Source: Megalonaias nervosa (taxonomy: Eukaryota > Mollusca > Bivalvia > Unionida > Unionidae). From it: 64,000 nucleotides of DNA. The notes under the pieces are model-generated. The model ran no database searches and had not been told where the DNA came from. It saw nothing but the letters and a program-made list of their open reading frames with translations. The stretch is from NCBI GenBank assembly GCA_016617855.1, contig JAECUM010011045.1, positions 1 to 64,000 of the forward strand, written 5' to 3'. Numbering within the stretch: the first letter of the stretch is position 1; each line of letters opens with the position of its first letter. Shown one piece after another: positions 26,593-36,002 of the stretch. The position numbers and the translations under genes were made by a program.

Positions 26593-27225
26593 ACATCTAC
26601 TACTGTTGTAACCCATATTTTATGATAATCTTTTTCATATCTGCTGACTCTCATTGGCAGAATATCTGTTAACATACTGTCAATAATACGAAATTCTCGT
26701 ATTAAATCGTCCATATCATATTTTATACCACGCAAATAAGATCGTATTTGATCAAGTAATTTTTTTATAGGTGATACTTGCTGTTTTACAAGCATTATTT
26801 TTAGTTGCAAGACGGGGCTCAATTTTTTTTACACTCTGTTGCAAGAGAAACACCTACGCCGGATATTATTAACAAAAACGGATTTAATGATGCTCCACTT
26901 GAAATTATACCAGAGCTAGTCATTAGCAGTGGTAAATATGATATCACTCGAAGTATTCTGTTATAGTATTTGTAAAATTTTTTCACGCACCAAAGTTTTT
27001 ATGATAATATCTGTAATATTGTATTAAAGCGTCCACATCTTGTTTTGGAATTTTATTTGAAATATGATTAAAATCAATGATATGCTTTTTCATTATACAA
27101 TTTTTTTACACCAAAAAAAAAGTTCTGGCACCAGCAATTGAATCAAGAAACTCACGAAATTTATTATTATTAGGATCAGCTATGAAAAATTCTGTATTTG
27201 TCATAAACATCTGACGAAGTATCCT
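26592..27225 (-). pseudogene. decayed Polinton membrane-segment protein
   Basis: Reading leftwards on the minus strand, consecutive protein-like segments lie in different frames. They are an N-terminal piece with FREFLDSIAGART (about 27195-27120), a piece ending IQYYRYYHKNF (about 27090-27000), a hydrophobic piece around SYLPLLMTSSGIISSGASL (about 26950-26870), and a C-terminal piece with DDLIREFRIIDSML and RYEKDYHKIW (26822-26592). Frame changes fall at A/T runs, for example the run of nine A at 27113-27121 on the plus strand. The order (soluble N-part, glycine/serine-rich membrane segment, helical C-part) suggests one broken gene. I do not recognise a named family. The 3' end abuts the TIR gene tail to tail, overlapping by one base. 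Confidence 0.55.
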
Positions 27226-27262
27226 TATATCGTTCATCTGTTAGTACATATTGTTTCTTTAA

Positions 27263-28408
27263 CTAAGCGTATGAATCAAAACTATTTCCTACTTCACCCT
27301 CGTACAAATCTGTTTTACTCACCAAATTACTGTAATCGATTTCTGTTTCATCAATATACCCTAATACTAAGCTCAACTGATCTAACGTGAAATTTTTGAG
27401 AACAAGATGTTGCCTGATAATTGTATATGCGACTACGAAATTTGCTAACATTAACTTTTTAAGCTTTTCTAGTTCAATTGTAAGAAGACCAACAGCAGAA
27501 GCTACTTTTAACAATAATTTTTCATATGGTTTTGTGAGTATTATTTTAATTTCGTTGTAATAATTTCGTAGTGACAATTGTCTAGAGTACTGTAATGATG
27601 GGAATGGAATATCGTCTTCTTCACTTATATCATAATAAGAATCAGACTTTACTTCCAACTTTGTTTGATCGACTTATTCAAAAAACTTATCTCGCTCATC
27701 ATCACTAAAATTACTAATTTCATCGTCTAAAGTTTTGATCATCTTTAGAGACTTGTTAACAATAATCGGATCAAATTCTGGGTATTTTTCCGTATCATTG
27801 GCAAAATTGCGTTTGCGTACACTTTAATAATTAACTCTGCGTCTGACGTCATAGTAACGATTTTAACCAAGGTTTCTTTGTCATTGTAGTACATACCGAG
27901 ATGTTTAAAAATATGTCGTTTTGAAAAACTATCATATACATTTTTGTTTTTTTATTCTTATTTTCTTAGTTTCCGCTAGTTTGTCAAGACGAGTATGATT
28001 TTCGGTTATTCGTCTTTCTTCCAATGTTCTTCCACTATAAACTCGTGCTTTTATTAAGTCTGATTTCATTATCAAATCTATGTTATACCAATCAAGCTCG
28101 AGTAATATTTTTTAAGTATAATTTCAACTTGTTTTTGTTCTTCTAGGCAATCATCAGGATGACAGTATCTGCTTATAATGTCAAAGTTTTCTATTGCTTT
28201 TTTTCAGTAGTGGTCCTCGCATATGCATAACGCGAATACAATTAGCAGAATTTTCTGGCAATGTTGAATTGTCTAATAATTCGATGCCAAGTTTTTCCAA
28301 AGTTTGTAACATTTTTGCCATGTTATTAACAGCTCCAACATCTATTTTAGGGTTAAAAATATTATCATAAAATTCTTTCGCAATGGTTATAATTGGTGGT
28401 TCTGACAT
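27263..28408 (-). pseudogene. decayed Polinton gene of unknown function
   Basis: Starts with a good ATG at 28408 (MSEPPIITIAKEFYD). Coding-like sequence continues through at least four frame changes: near 28200 at a T6 run, near 28108, near 27950 at a T run, and near 27795. The frame then reaches a TAA directly upstream of the stretch starting VDQTKLEVKSDSYYDISEED, which is in the same frame, so that stop is probably a nonsense change rather than a true gene end. The product would have been about 380 residues, mostly helical and acidic in its last third. No domain recognised. Position between the membrane-segment gene and the fibre gene, all on the minus strand, suggests a shared leftward block. 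Confidence 0.5.
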
Positions 28409-28428
28409 TATTTTATAACACTAGATTA

Positions 28429-29693
28429 AATTTGATCATCAAGTGTATATATTTGAAATGCTGTCAGTCCTGGAAACGGATGTTCAGCAGCAATAACATA
28501 AACTCGAAAATACAAGTACTTCTTAAGTGTTTTCAGTCGGAATCGTAAAATATTGTGTTGTTGAAATGTAAGTGTCTGTTGTGCTATACAATGTTGCCCA
28601 ATTAATATCATCATTTGATCCTTCCAATCGCCAATTATAAATTCGACCAACGCTAGGATTTAATCGGCCTCGCAAATGAAATTGCCAAATAGCAACTGCA
28701 GTAGGACATTTGATTTTGATCCAGAAATTTTCAATTTCTCCGTTGGTCGTCCATTCAAGTCTATCAGAGAAAGCGTAATGAGGATAATTTTCAGGATAAT
28801 ATGCTGATGCGCTTACCTCAAGCCCAACTCGATTGTCAGTTGCCTTAAACAATATTGGAATATACCCAACATTATTTTTGGTTCGTTTTACATTACTAAA
28901 CAGACTGTCAACATACGCTTTATTTGTCAGATCGTTAGGGTTCACTGGAGCGTAAGTCGTCATTATCTTGTTGGTTTTCATGTTTATATTCCCTGACATC
29001 AGTCCACCGGATTTCTTAAAATATGGGTTAAGTTCTTCTTTTAATTGAGCTTAACTAATAGCATCAGTGTTATCAAATGGTGAGGTTACTGGTAGTCCAG
29101 TTATTTTTGAATTTAACATGGACAGGTCACCTATCATTGTATCACCGGCTTTGTTAAGTTTATTATCGTCAACAGATTTTAGTTGTGCATAACTTACAGC
29201 TTGTGTTTGATTTAAGTTTTCTGGCGGATATACAATCTCTAAATTTATAATTTTTTTTCCTGACATGTTGATATTACCTGTAACTGTCCCACCTGTTTTA
29301 TCAAGTTTGTTATCATCAACATACTTCAACTGCAAATAACTTACCGCTTGAGTTTGATTTAAGTTTGCTGGTGGATACCCGGTCTCCAAATTTATAAATT
29401 TTTTTTCCTGACATATTTAAGTTACCGCTTAAAGTTCCACCAGATTTATCTAGTTTATTACTGTCGAGTAATTTAATTTGTGCATAACTAACAGCTTGTG
29501 TATTAACGACATTTATTGGTGGATAATCTGTTTCTAAATCTAGTACTCGTTGATTTGACATAAACAAGTTTCCCGTCATTGTGTCGCCGGATTTTTTAAG
29601 GTAACCTGATAAATCAATCTTGCCGTCTTTTATTGTTGTACTTACAGCCGATGAATCTCCTACTAATGTTCCAAATTTTGTACAATAGCTCAT
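28429..29693 (-). pseudogene. modular fibre-like protein with discoidin (F5/8C)-like C-terminus, broken
   Basis: The ATG at 29693 begins MSYCTKFGTLVGD. Five modules of about 45-55 residues follow, each with G(G/D)TxxGNLxM, KKIxNLExxYPP, NLNQTQAVSYAQLK and DDNKLxK phrases, the style of phage/virus tail-fibre shaft repeats. After the last module (NPNDLTNKAYVDSLF) comes a non-repeated domain with WRLEGSNDDINWATLY, a threonine-rich strand, then YLYFRVYVIAAEHP and LTAFQIYTLD. That matches the closing strands of F5/8 type C (discoidin) domains, which bind glycans or lipids. Breaks: a frameshift at the T8 run near 29400, an in-frame TAA near 29053 where other modules have Tyr, and a one-base shift near 28525. 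Likely role: host-attachment fibre (inference). It is divergent from the ATPase gene with only 54 bases between. Confidence 0.7.
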
Positions 29694-29747
29694 TATTTAT
29701 TTATCGTCTGACAATTTTTTGACATAACATAAAATTGTATAACAATA
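29694..29747. promoter_or_regulatory. divergent spacer between fibre and ATPase genes
   Basis: Only 54 AT-rich bases separate two oppositely directed start codons. An aaaattgtataac motif lies a few bases before the ATPase ATG. The same gtataac phrase lies about 25 bases before the major capsid ATG (aattttgtataacc). A bidirectional promoter is plausible but unproven. Confidence 0.35.
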
Positions 29748-30693
29748 ATGGCAAAATCGGCGATATTAAACTTTGATATAGAGCGGTTGGTGAAACATAA
29801 ACATGACAATGAACTTCCATATTGTCGTTATCTTATTGTTGGAAGAACTGGATCTGGGAAAACAAACTTGCTTATGAATTTACTTTTAGGAGATAATTTT
29901 AACTACGATCGCGTTTATATTTACACAATTAATCCACAACAAGATAAGTACGAGCTACTTAACAATTATAATGACAAACTTCGTGATGATCTTGAGGCTG
30001 ATGAAGATTTTTTTATTATCAAACAACCAGAAGAACTTGTTCCAGTTAATCAACTTGATTCGTCCGAACACAAGATAGTTGTTTTTGATGATATTCCGCT
30101 AAACAACGAGGAAATGAATAAAATAAGATCATATTTGTCATTATCACGTAATAAAAAAATGTAATTCTATTTAGGGGCCCCGAGTGGCCGAGTGGTCTAA
30201 AGCGCTCTTCGTTACGGATCACTGCCATCTCACCTCTGTCTGCGTGGGTTCGAGTCAAGGATTCGGCGAATGTGGATATGTGAGAAAGCTTGCCAGTAGC
30301 TTCTCTTGGGTCGGTGGTTCTTTCCGGGGATTTCCCGGTTTCTTCCTCCACCATTAATACTGGCCGCCATGTGTAGCCTATCGTGTGCTGAAAAATGGCG
30401 TTAAGCCCCACAACAACAACAACAAAAATAATTCTATTTATCTCGCCCAAGGTTTTAACAACGCCGACAGATTTATTAGGCGAAATACTGGTTGTTTTAT
30501 ATTATTTCCAGGACTTGACAATGTCGATGTTAGAAATATCGCGAACGAACAATGTGGTGATGTAACAAAAGATAAATTTATTGAATTATATCATAAAGCG
30601 ACGGCAAATAAATATGACTTTTTTTTGTTTGATAAATTAACAAATGATACGAGTAAAATGTTTCGCTGTTGTATTGAAAAATACCTACAGTAA
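29748..30693 (+). pseudogene. Polinton packaging ATPase (A32/FtsK-HerA type), split by a SINE
   Basis: The first part (29748-30164, 138 codons) has the Walker A motif VGRTGSGKTNLL at residues 32-43 and a Walker B HKIVVFDDIP at about 107-116. The frame ends at a run of seven A (30153-30159), one base off, and a 255-bp SINE follows (30174-30428). After the SINE the coding sequence resumes with NSIYLAQGFNNADRFIRRNT, the sensor region that follows SLSRNK in this family, and ends at 30693. So two lesions sit side by side: the SINE and a one-base indel. By family knowledge this ATPase pumps the element's DNA into the capsid. It heads the rightward gene block. Confidence 0.92.
30174..30428 (+). mobile_element. 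tRNA-derived SINE (255 bp) inside the ATPase gene
   Basis: Begins ggggccccgagtggccgagt, has box-A-like tggccgagtggtctaaagc and box-B-like gggttcgagtc, and ends cgttaagccccacaacaaca-type repeats. It is flanked by an exact 12-base direct repeat, taattctattta, at 30162-30173 and 30429-30440. Two more copies of the same length occur at 46586 (plus) and 49744 (minus). The poly-CAA tail and precise target duplications show retrotransposition by a LINE partner. A frame at 30385-30693 that starts in the SINE and runs into the ATPase is accidental. Confidence 0.95.
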
Positions 30694-30719
30694 TTTTTAT
30701 AGAAAATAGTATATAATTA

Positions 30720-31811
30720 ATGGAAAGACAAGCAAAGTACAGAAAACATATATAAAATCTAAAAAAAAATTGTTAAATCTAAAGCTGAACTTAGGCAGAT
30801 GATCCAACAAGCATGACATGGTCAAGTTGTTGCAGCAGAAACAACAGCAGCCGCTCTCAAACCATTTACTGAAGCTTTACTTGGAAAACAACCTGAAACT
30901 GGTCCACTATCAGAAGAAGAACTTAAAAAATTACAAGAAAAAGGTTTACTCGGATTAGTTAAAGAACAACAAGAAGCAGCTGCTGGAAGAATTATTGAAA
31001 GATCTGAAGAAGAAAAAAGAAGATTAGCTGAGTCACTTGTAGCAAATATAGCTGATCCTGCTGCAAGACAAGCTGCACTAGATCAGCTAATAAATAATCC
31101 ACTAACGCTTCAATGAAGATTAACAGGTTTAACCACACAGAAGATTAAAAATATTTTAACAAATTTATCAGAAAAATTAGAAGATATTGAAAAGGAGCAA
31201 GAAAGAGTCGGAAAGTTGACGGTAAAGTTTATGGGAGTTGAAGATAAAAGACGACGGTATATAAAACAAGTAATGGGATAACAAAGGATGAATATGATCA
31301 ATTTTTAGAGAAAAATGAAATTAAAGATCTTGACAATATAAATAAATGGAATGATGCTGAATTTAAAAAACTTTTTGATAATTTAACTGTAACAATGAAC
31401 GACGGTGTTACTGCTAAAAATGAGTTAAACACAGCCATAGAAGAGGAAAATATGATTCCACTTCATGATAAAATGAGATATGGTATTATTGCTTTACTCG
31501 TTGGAAAAACAGCACAAGCCAATAGAAAAGAAGCTTCTGGTAAGGGGTGGGATTTTAAAAGGAAATTTTTTTAAATTTGATGAAACTCGTGTAAAACAAT
31601 ATCAAGAAGAAAAACAGGAAAAGGAGTTAGAATGTTTTCCTCAGTTACTGAAATGATTGGCAGATTAATGTTATTGATATCATCAAAAGAAGCTGGAAAT
31701 GTTGGTGCTGAAATCGACAATGAAATTATTGCCATACTTGATAATTTGAGATCGGAAAATTTATTAACATCTGACGAATACGAAACTTTACATCGCGACT
31801 TAATTTTATAA
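30720..31811 (+). pseudogene. decayed Polinton gene, charged helical protein
   Basis: An ATG at 30720 lies 27 bases after the ATPase stop, preceded by agtatataatta. The coding-like text is strongly helical and charged: AALKPFTEALLGKQPETGPL, then EEEKRRLAESLVANIADPAA, later NLSEKLEDIEKEQERVGKL and KDEYDQFLEKNEIKDLDNIN. Stops and frame changes occur near 30755, 30817 (TGA), 31116, 31280, 31575 and 31655. The product would have been about 350 residues. Its place between ATPase and minor capsid gene fits a structural or assembly role, but I recognise no named family. Confidence 0.55.
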
Positions 31812-31825
31812 AAATATCATAGTAA

Positions 31826-32567
31826 ATGTCAGCAACATTATTACTAGACTCTAGCCAATCTGATAAAGATAGCGCAAATTTTTATGCAAAGTATATTCCG
31901 CCAATGGAACTAGATCATGAAAAACAATATGAAATTGGACCAATTTCCTGTACTTGTTGGAATTCTATGGTTAATGTAAAAACTGGAGTAAATGATGAAT
32001 TTGCATTTACTGTTAGTGATCCACCAATTCCCACGTGGAAAACACTTAAAATTAGGAGTTTATAATATTGACGATCTAAATAAAATAATAAAAGAACTTA
32101 TAACAAAAAATAAAGGTATAGCTGATAATTTTGAGCTGAAACCAAATTATAATACGTTGCGCGCCAGAATGATATTAAAAAATATCTTAGTTATATTTGA
32201 TGTAAAAAGTATCGCACCACTGATAGGATTCAAATATAATAATTATATTGCTTTTAAAGTACCTGTTACATTTGACGGTGAAAATCCAGTAAATATAACT
32301 GATGTAAACGCAATATTAATAAATTGCTCTATTGCATCTGGATCTTATTCAGCTAAAGGTAGTAAAGGACAAACAATATACAGTTTTTCACCAGACGTTC
32401 CACAAGGTTCTCTTATGCAAATTAGTCCACATCAAGTTATTTATTATCCGTTAAATGTTGAAAATCAAATAACAGAAGTAAATATGCAATTGACAGATCA
32501 GTCTTGACGACAACTGGATTTTAACAATGAAATTGTTACTTATTATTTACACTTACGCGAACAATAG
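31826..32567 (+). pseudogene. penton-like minor capsid protein, two lesions
   Basis: Starts MSATLLLDSSQSDKDSANFY at 31826. A frameshift near 32035-32060 (in aaaacacttaaaatt) moves the frame; the remainder runs to a TGA at 32505-32507. Beyond this the same frame continues RQLDFNNEIVTYYLHLREQ to a natural stop at 32567, so the TGA is probably a nonsense change of a glycine codon. The pattern (opening strand, central NYNTLRARMIL, GFKYN, then SFSPDVPQGSLMQISPHQV, a late DQ and LDF, a closing YYLHLR strand) matches the Polinton single-jelly-roll minor capsid protein known to resemble viral pentons. Length is about 247 residues. It precedes the major capsid gene, as expected. Confidence 0.8.
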
Positions 32568-32619
32568 TAAACATATTTTCTAAAAGATTTGGTAATAAAA
32601 TTATACAACCTCAGATATA

Positions 32620-32967
32620 ATGAAACAAAAAAGTTTATCGAAGAAAAATAGTAGGAGGATTTTTGGAAAAATATTTGCTAAAATTATAGAAACTGTTCCA
32701 GGAATAGCTCATAAAGTTGCACCAATTGCACTTGACGCATCAAAAGCTTTTGCAACTGGAGCTGCATCTGCAGCTGGAACTGCTGTTGGACAAAAAAATA
32801 GCTGATAAAATAAAAAGACCGACAATAAAACAAGCTATTTCAGAAATCGCACCAACAAAAGAAACTCAACGCGATATGATAACAACAACAAAAAACTTTT
32901 ATCACCGCGAGGAGAACAAACTATACAAAAATTAATATCTAAAGCAACAACGCCAATCACTCCATGA
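32620..32967 (+). pseudogene. small basic/amphipathic virion-type protein, frameshifted
   Basis: Starts MKQKSLSKKNSRRIFGKIFA. An alanine/glycine-rich segment (KAFATGAASAAGTAVGQK) leads into a frame change at the A6 run near 32795, then KIADKIKRPTIKQAISEIAP. A second change near 32890 leads to GEQTIQKLISKATTPITP and a stop at 32967. The basic N-terminus with an amphipathic, alanine-rich middle is the style of adenovirus minor core or membrane-active proteins, but homology is not established. It lies between the minor and major capsid genes. Confidence 0.5.
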
Positions 32968-33004
32968 TTGGCAATAATTTTGTATAACCTAATAAATAAA
33001 AAAA

Positions 33005-34546
33005 ATGTCTGTAAAAAATTATCTCGATTTAGCAGAAATTTATGACGCAGACGACACGGTAACAGATTTTGAATATGTTGAATATCTCGATGAAAATTCT
33101 AACGAACCTAATATGGCTGGCGTTAGAACATTTAATACTCGAGATGATGACGTATTTCTACTTCCTCATAAAGCAATGTTGGAAGTTCGTGGCCAGATTA
33201 TGACAGTAGCTGTTCCACCTGCCGCAATTGCAGCTAACGCAGAAATATCTCTTAAAAATGATGGTTGGTGTTTATTTAAAAGTGCTCGATATCAGCTGGC
33301 CAATCAAACTGTCGAGGATATTTCAAGTCACTTAGAAGTTGCAAGTACAATCTTAAATGCTATATCGTTTTCCGATGATTACTCCAAATCAACTGCAATT
33401 AATATGATGTGGTTTAAAGATACTGCAACTGGTACAGCAGGATCTGTAGAATTTATTCCAAGGACAGCAGTTGTAGCTGGAGCTGATGCTGCTGGAAGTG
33501 CTGCAAATGTGAGAGATTTTCTTATTATTTATGCTGGTTCTCCTGGTATAGCCGCACCAGCTGCAGACGCTAATGCAGATGCTGCAAGACTATTACTTAC
33601 TACAGCTTGTAATAATCTTGGTATAGCACCACCAGGAGCAGCAGCTGATGGAGCTGCAATATTAGCTATAGTTAACGGAAATATAGTAGGTTTTAAAAGT
33701 GCACATTACAATGAAGGTTATTCTAAAAGACGGAAACTTGCAGCAGAATCACGTCAGATTACAATGATACCTCCACTAAGTACAATATCTGGCTTTTGCA
33801 GGGACTATAATAAAGTATTTCGTGGAGTTAAACATACGCTTATTTTAGATCGGGCAGAACAAAACGACTGTTTATTTCGATTTAGCGGGGCTGATGTACA
33901 ATTTATCATAAACAAACTTGCGCTGTGGATGCCACGAATAACACCGAAAGTTTCAAAATCACCCGAATTAGATGATATTCTTAAAAACCGCACAAAGAAT
34001 ATTCATTTTCAGCAACATAAAATATATCAAACAGCAGTTCAAAATACCACAGATTACACATGGCGAGTCACAACGACGTCGACTGAACAAAAGCCACGGC
34101 AATTATTTGTTGTATTTCAGCAGCAAGCGCGACGTAATAACCAACAACAAAATAATGCGATATTTGATATTGCTGATGTTAGACGAATATATGCTAGAAT
34201 AAATTCAAAGCAATATCCAGAGCGAGCAATAGAATGTAATTTTGCAGATGACGCTAATAAAAATATTACTCGACCTTACATGTACCTGCTTGACGTATTG
34301 CAAAAATATCAGGACGTTGGAGACGGATCTCAGATATCAGTAGAGGAATTTCGTACACTTTATCCGATATTTTATTTTGATGTTAGTAAACAAAATGAAA
34401 GAGATGTAATTTCAACTGCTGATATTGAAATTACTTGGACGCTCGGAGCAGTTCCAGCAGCGCAGTTGTACGTGTATGGGTTAGTGATCAGCGACAGAAC
34501 TATTACGATTGATTTTGTTGGAGGTAAAATGTCAGTCCAAGTTTGA
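33005..34546 (+). CDS. major capsid protein, double jelly-roll, intact
   Basis: An uninterrupted 513-codon frame from ATG at 33005, with gtataacctaataaataaa just before it. Key regions are VFLLPHKAMLEVRGQIMTV (first strands), LKNDGWCLFKSARYQLANQT (N-x-x-LF-x-x-RY), a central alanine-rich loop (about residues 150-225), LWMPRITPK, WRVTTTSTEQKPRQLFVVFQ, FDIADVRRIYARINSKQYPE and YPIFYFDVSKQNERD. These follow the order in Polinton major capsid proteins, which fold as two jelly rolls like adenovirus hexon and PRD1 P3. The alanine-rich insertion (GIAAPAADANADAARLLL) is probably a surface loop. It is the only large core gene in this copy with no lesion. Confidence 0.9.
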   Translation: MSVKNYLDLAEIYDADDTVTDFEYVEYLDENSNEPNMAGVRTFNTRDDDVFLLPHKAMLEVRGQIMTVAVPPAAIAANAEISLKNDGWCLFKSARYQLANQTVEDISSHLEVASTILNAISFSDDYSKSTAINMMWFKDTATGTAGSVEFIPRTAVVAGADAAGSAANVRDFLIIYAGSPGIAAPAADANADAARLLLTTACNNLGIAPPGAAADGAAILAIVNGNIVGFKSAHYNEGYSKRRKLAAESRQITMIPPLSTISGFCRDYNKVFRGVKHTLILDRAEQNDCLFRFSGADVQFIINKLALWMPRITPKVSKSPELDDILKNRTKNIHFQQHKIYQTAVQNTTDYTWRVTTTSTEQKPRQLFVVFQQQARRNNQQQNNAIFDIADVRRIYARINSKQYPERAIECNFADDANKNITRPYMYLLDVLQKYQDVGDGSQISVEEFRTLYPIFYFDVSKQNERDVISTADIEITWTLGAVPAAQLYVYGLVISDRTITIDFVGGKMSVQV

Positions 34547-34581
34547 AAAACTTTAAGTTTAATCTGTAACTTTAATATAAG

Positions 34582-34990
34582 ATGACAAAATATATTGTAA
34601 AAGAAATATATTTGACAGATGGTTAAGTTAAAAAATTAGCAGCTGCTGTTGCAAAGAAGAGGCAGGTTTCATTAAAGGTCAACCCTAACACCAAAGGTGT
34701 TGCCGCAGGTGTTTTAGGTACTTTAATAAAATTAATGTTAACCAAAAAAACAAGTAAATAAATATAACCGAGGCAAACCTTTTGTTTTAAATTTAAGTGT
34801 TGCACAAATAACAGCAATGTCAAAACAAGGTGGTTTCTTCGGTCCGGCACTATCTGTAATGGCCAGAACGTTAATACCTAAAATTTTGCCGGTGTTAGGT
34901 ACATTAGGATTAGCAGCAGCGTCTGGAGCAGTATCTGGCGCAACGAGAAAGGCAGTTGAGGGTGATGGAATAAAGAAAATTTTCGTTTAA
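34582..34990 (+). pseudogene. small glycine/alanine-rich hydrophobic virion-type protein, broken
   Basis: Begins MTKYIVKEIYLTDG at 34582, then a TAA at 34624, then VKKLAAAVAKKRQVSLKV in the same frame. A frame change near 34765 leads to RGKPFVLNLSVAQITAMSKQ, GGFFGPALSVMARTLIPKIL and a glycine/alanine-rich end, with a stop at 34990. The pattern (short basic lead, lysine-rich section, GGF followed by a hydrophobic segment) recurs in the next gene. It is probably a minor core or capsid-cement protein; no named family assigned. Confidence 0.5.
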
Positions 34991-35067
34991 CTTTTTAGTT
35001 TAATGTTTCGTATGAATGTCGATGGTAACAATTTTGCAAGTTTAATTTTATGTGACTGATAAATATA

Positions 35068-35259
35068 ATGCCTAAACCAAAAACAGCAAAAAGAAAGACA
35101 ACGACGAAAAGAAAGACAACGACGAAAAAAAAGACACGACCGAGGCGAAAAGGTGGATTTATTGCAATAGCTCCATTACTAGCAGGATTGGCGGGAAGTC
35201 TATTGCCAAATCTGTTAGGAGTAGGACGAGGACTAATGTTGCCAGGAACAAAGAGATGA
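35068..35259 (+). CDS. short basic + hydrophobic peptide, adenovirus pX-like in style
   Basis: An intact 63-codon frame. Residues 1-30 are almost all Lys, Arg and Thr (two direct KRKTTTK-type repeats). Residues 31-63 are hydrophobic with GGFIAIAPLLAGLAGSLLPN and end LMLPGTKR. A strongly basic N-terminus followed by a GGF-hydrophobic tail is reported for small Polinton proteins compared with adenovirus core peptides; I base the call on composition and position. Its stop codon overlaps the ATG of the protease gene (ATGA at 35256-35259), an unusually tight junction for an animal genome. Confidence 0.6.
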   Translation: MPKPKTAKRKTTTKRKTTTKKKTRPRRKGGFIAIAPLLAGLAGSLLPNLLGVGRGLMLPGTKR

Positions 35260-35731
35260 AATCTGCGTTAAGTAATTTTGATATACTTGATAAATTAAAA
35301 AAAAGTAAAAAATTTCACTGGAGTTTATTCTAAAGATGAACTTACGGCGATTCCATCGCTGACACTAGAAACGCCAGGTTCGTGTGTTATAAATATACAA
35401 GATTTCAATGACGGATCTGGTACACATTGGGTAGCTGTTTTTGATAACAATTATTTTGACTCGTTCGGAATTCCACCAAGTGACGCAATAAAAAAAATAT
35501 ATGAGTAGAATTCAGGAGACAAAATCTCTAGAGACGAAGTCTCTTGCGAAAATAATAAATTATTCGTCCAATCAAATTCAACCAGTTGGAACTTCCGCTT
35601 GTGGATACTATTGCGAAATATTCATTAAACAGATGACCGAAAATCCAGATTTTTTAAAGTTTATTTTGCAATTTGACAAACAACCTTCTCACGTTAATGA
35701 TGAGATTGCATTGAACTTTTGCAGAGCTTGA
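35256..35731 (+). pseudogene. adenain-type cysteine protease, two frameshifts
   Basis: Starts MKSALSNFDILDKLKK, overlapping the previous stop by ATGA. After a frameshift in the A run near 35310 the sequence has TPGSCVINIQDFNDGSGTHW with the catalytic His, then NNYFDSFGIPPSDAI with the acidic residue. A second frameshift in the A8 run at about 35491-35498 is followed by NYSSNQIQPVGTSACGYYCE, with the Gln and the catalytic Cys. The His-Asp-Gln-Cys set and spacing are those of the adenovirus maturation protease family, which in Polintons is expected to process capsid proteins. Length about 157 residues. All catalytic residues are present despite the broken frame. Confidence 0.9.
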
Positions 35732-35767
35732 AAAGCTCCAAATTTTATCTAAATTCACTGATATACA

Positions 35768-35943
35768 ATGTCAACATATTGTCTTAAGTGTAAAACTAAA
35801 ACAGAACATAAAGATGAAAAACAGAAAAAACAAAAAATAATAGAATAATGCTGAAAAGCATTTGTGCAATCTGTGGAAAAAGAAAAAGTATGTTTTTGCA
35901 GCAACAAAGTTGTCCGGAGCGGGTTATCCAGAAATTATTTTAG
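35768..35943 (+). pseudogene. small zinc-ribbon protein, probably frameshifted
   Basis: The ATG at 35768 opens MSTYCLKCKTKTEHKDEKQK and stops at 35849. An overlapping frame from 35848 (MLKSICAICGKRKSMF) supplies a second CxxC. Together these form the two CxxC knuckles of a short zinc ribbon, as in the DUF5679-type proteins common in Polintons and large DNA viruses. An alternative third frame after 35888 reads AATKLSGAGYPEIILVDD to a TGA at about 35954. Which 3' frame was original is unclear. Function unknown, probably nucleic-acid or protein binding. Confidence 0.55.
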
Positions 35944-36002
35944 TAGACGACTGAAACAATATTATTATAAATCTGAAAAATTTGTCAGTTATAAAATAAA
36001 TA

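Noticed and set aside
30046..30450. 134-codon minus frame over the SINE and ATPase
   Set aside because: Antisense shadow of the ATPase and SINE. The same antisense pattern occurs in other SINE copies.
30385..30693. 102-codon frame starting in the SINE tail and running into the ATPase
   Set aside because: The start belongs to the SINE; the coding part is the ATPase 3' portion. It is not a separate gene.
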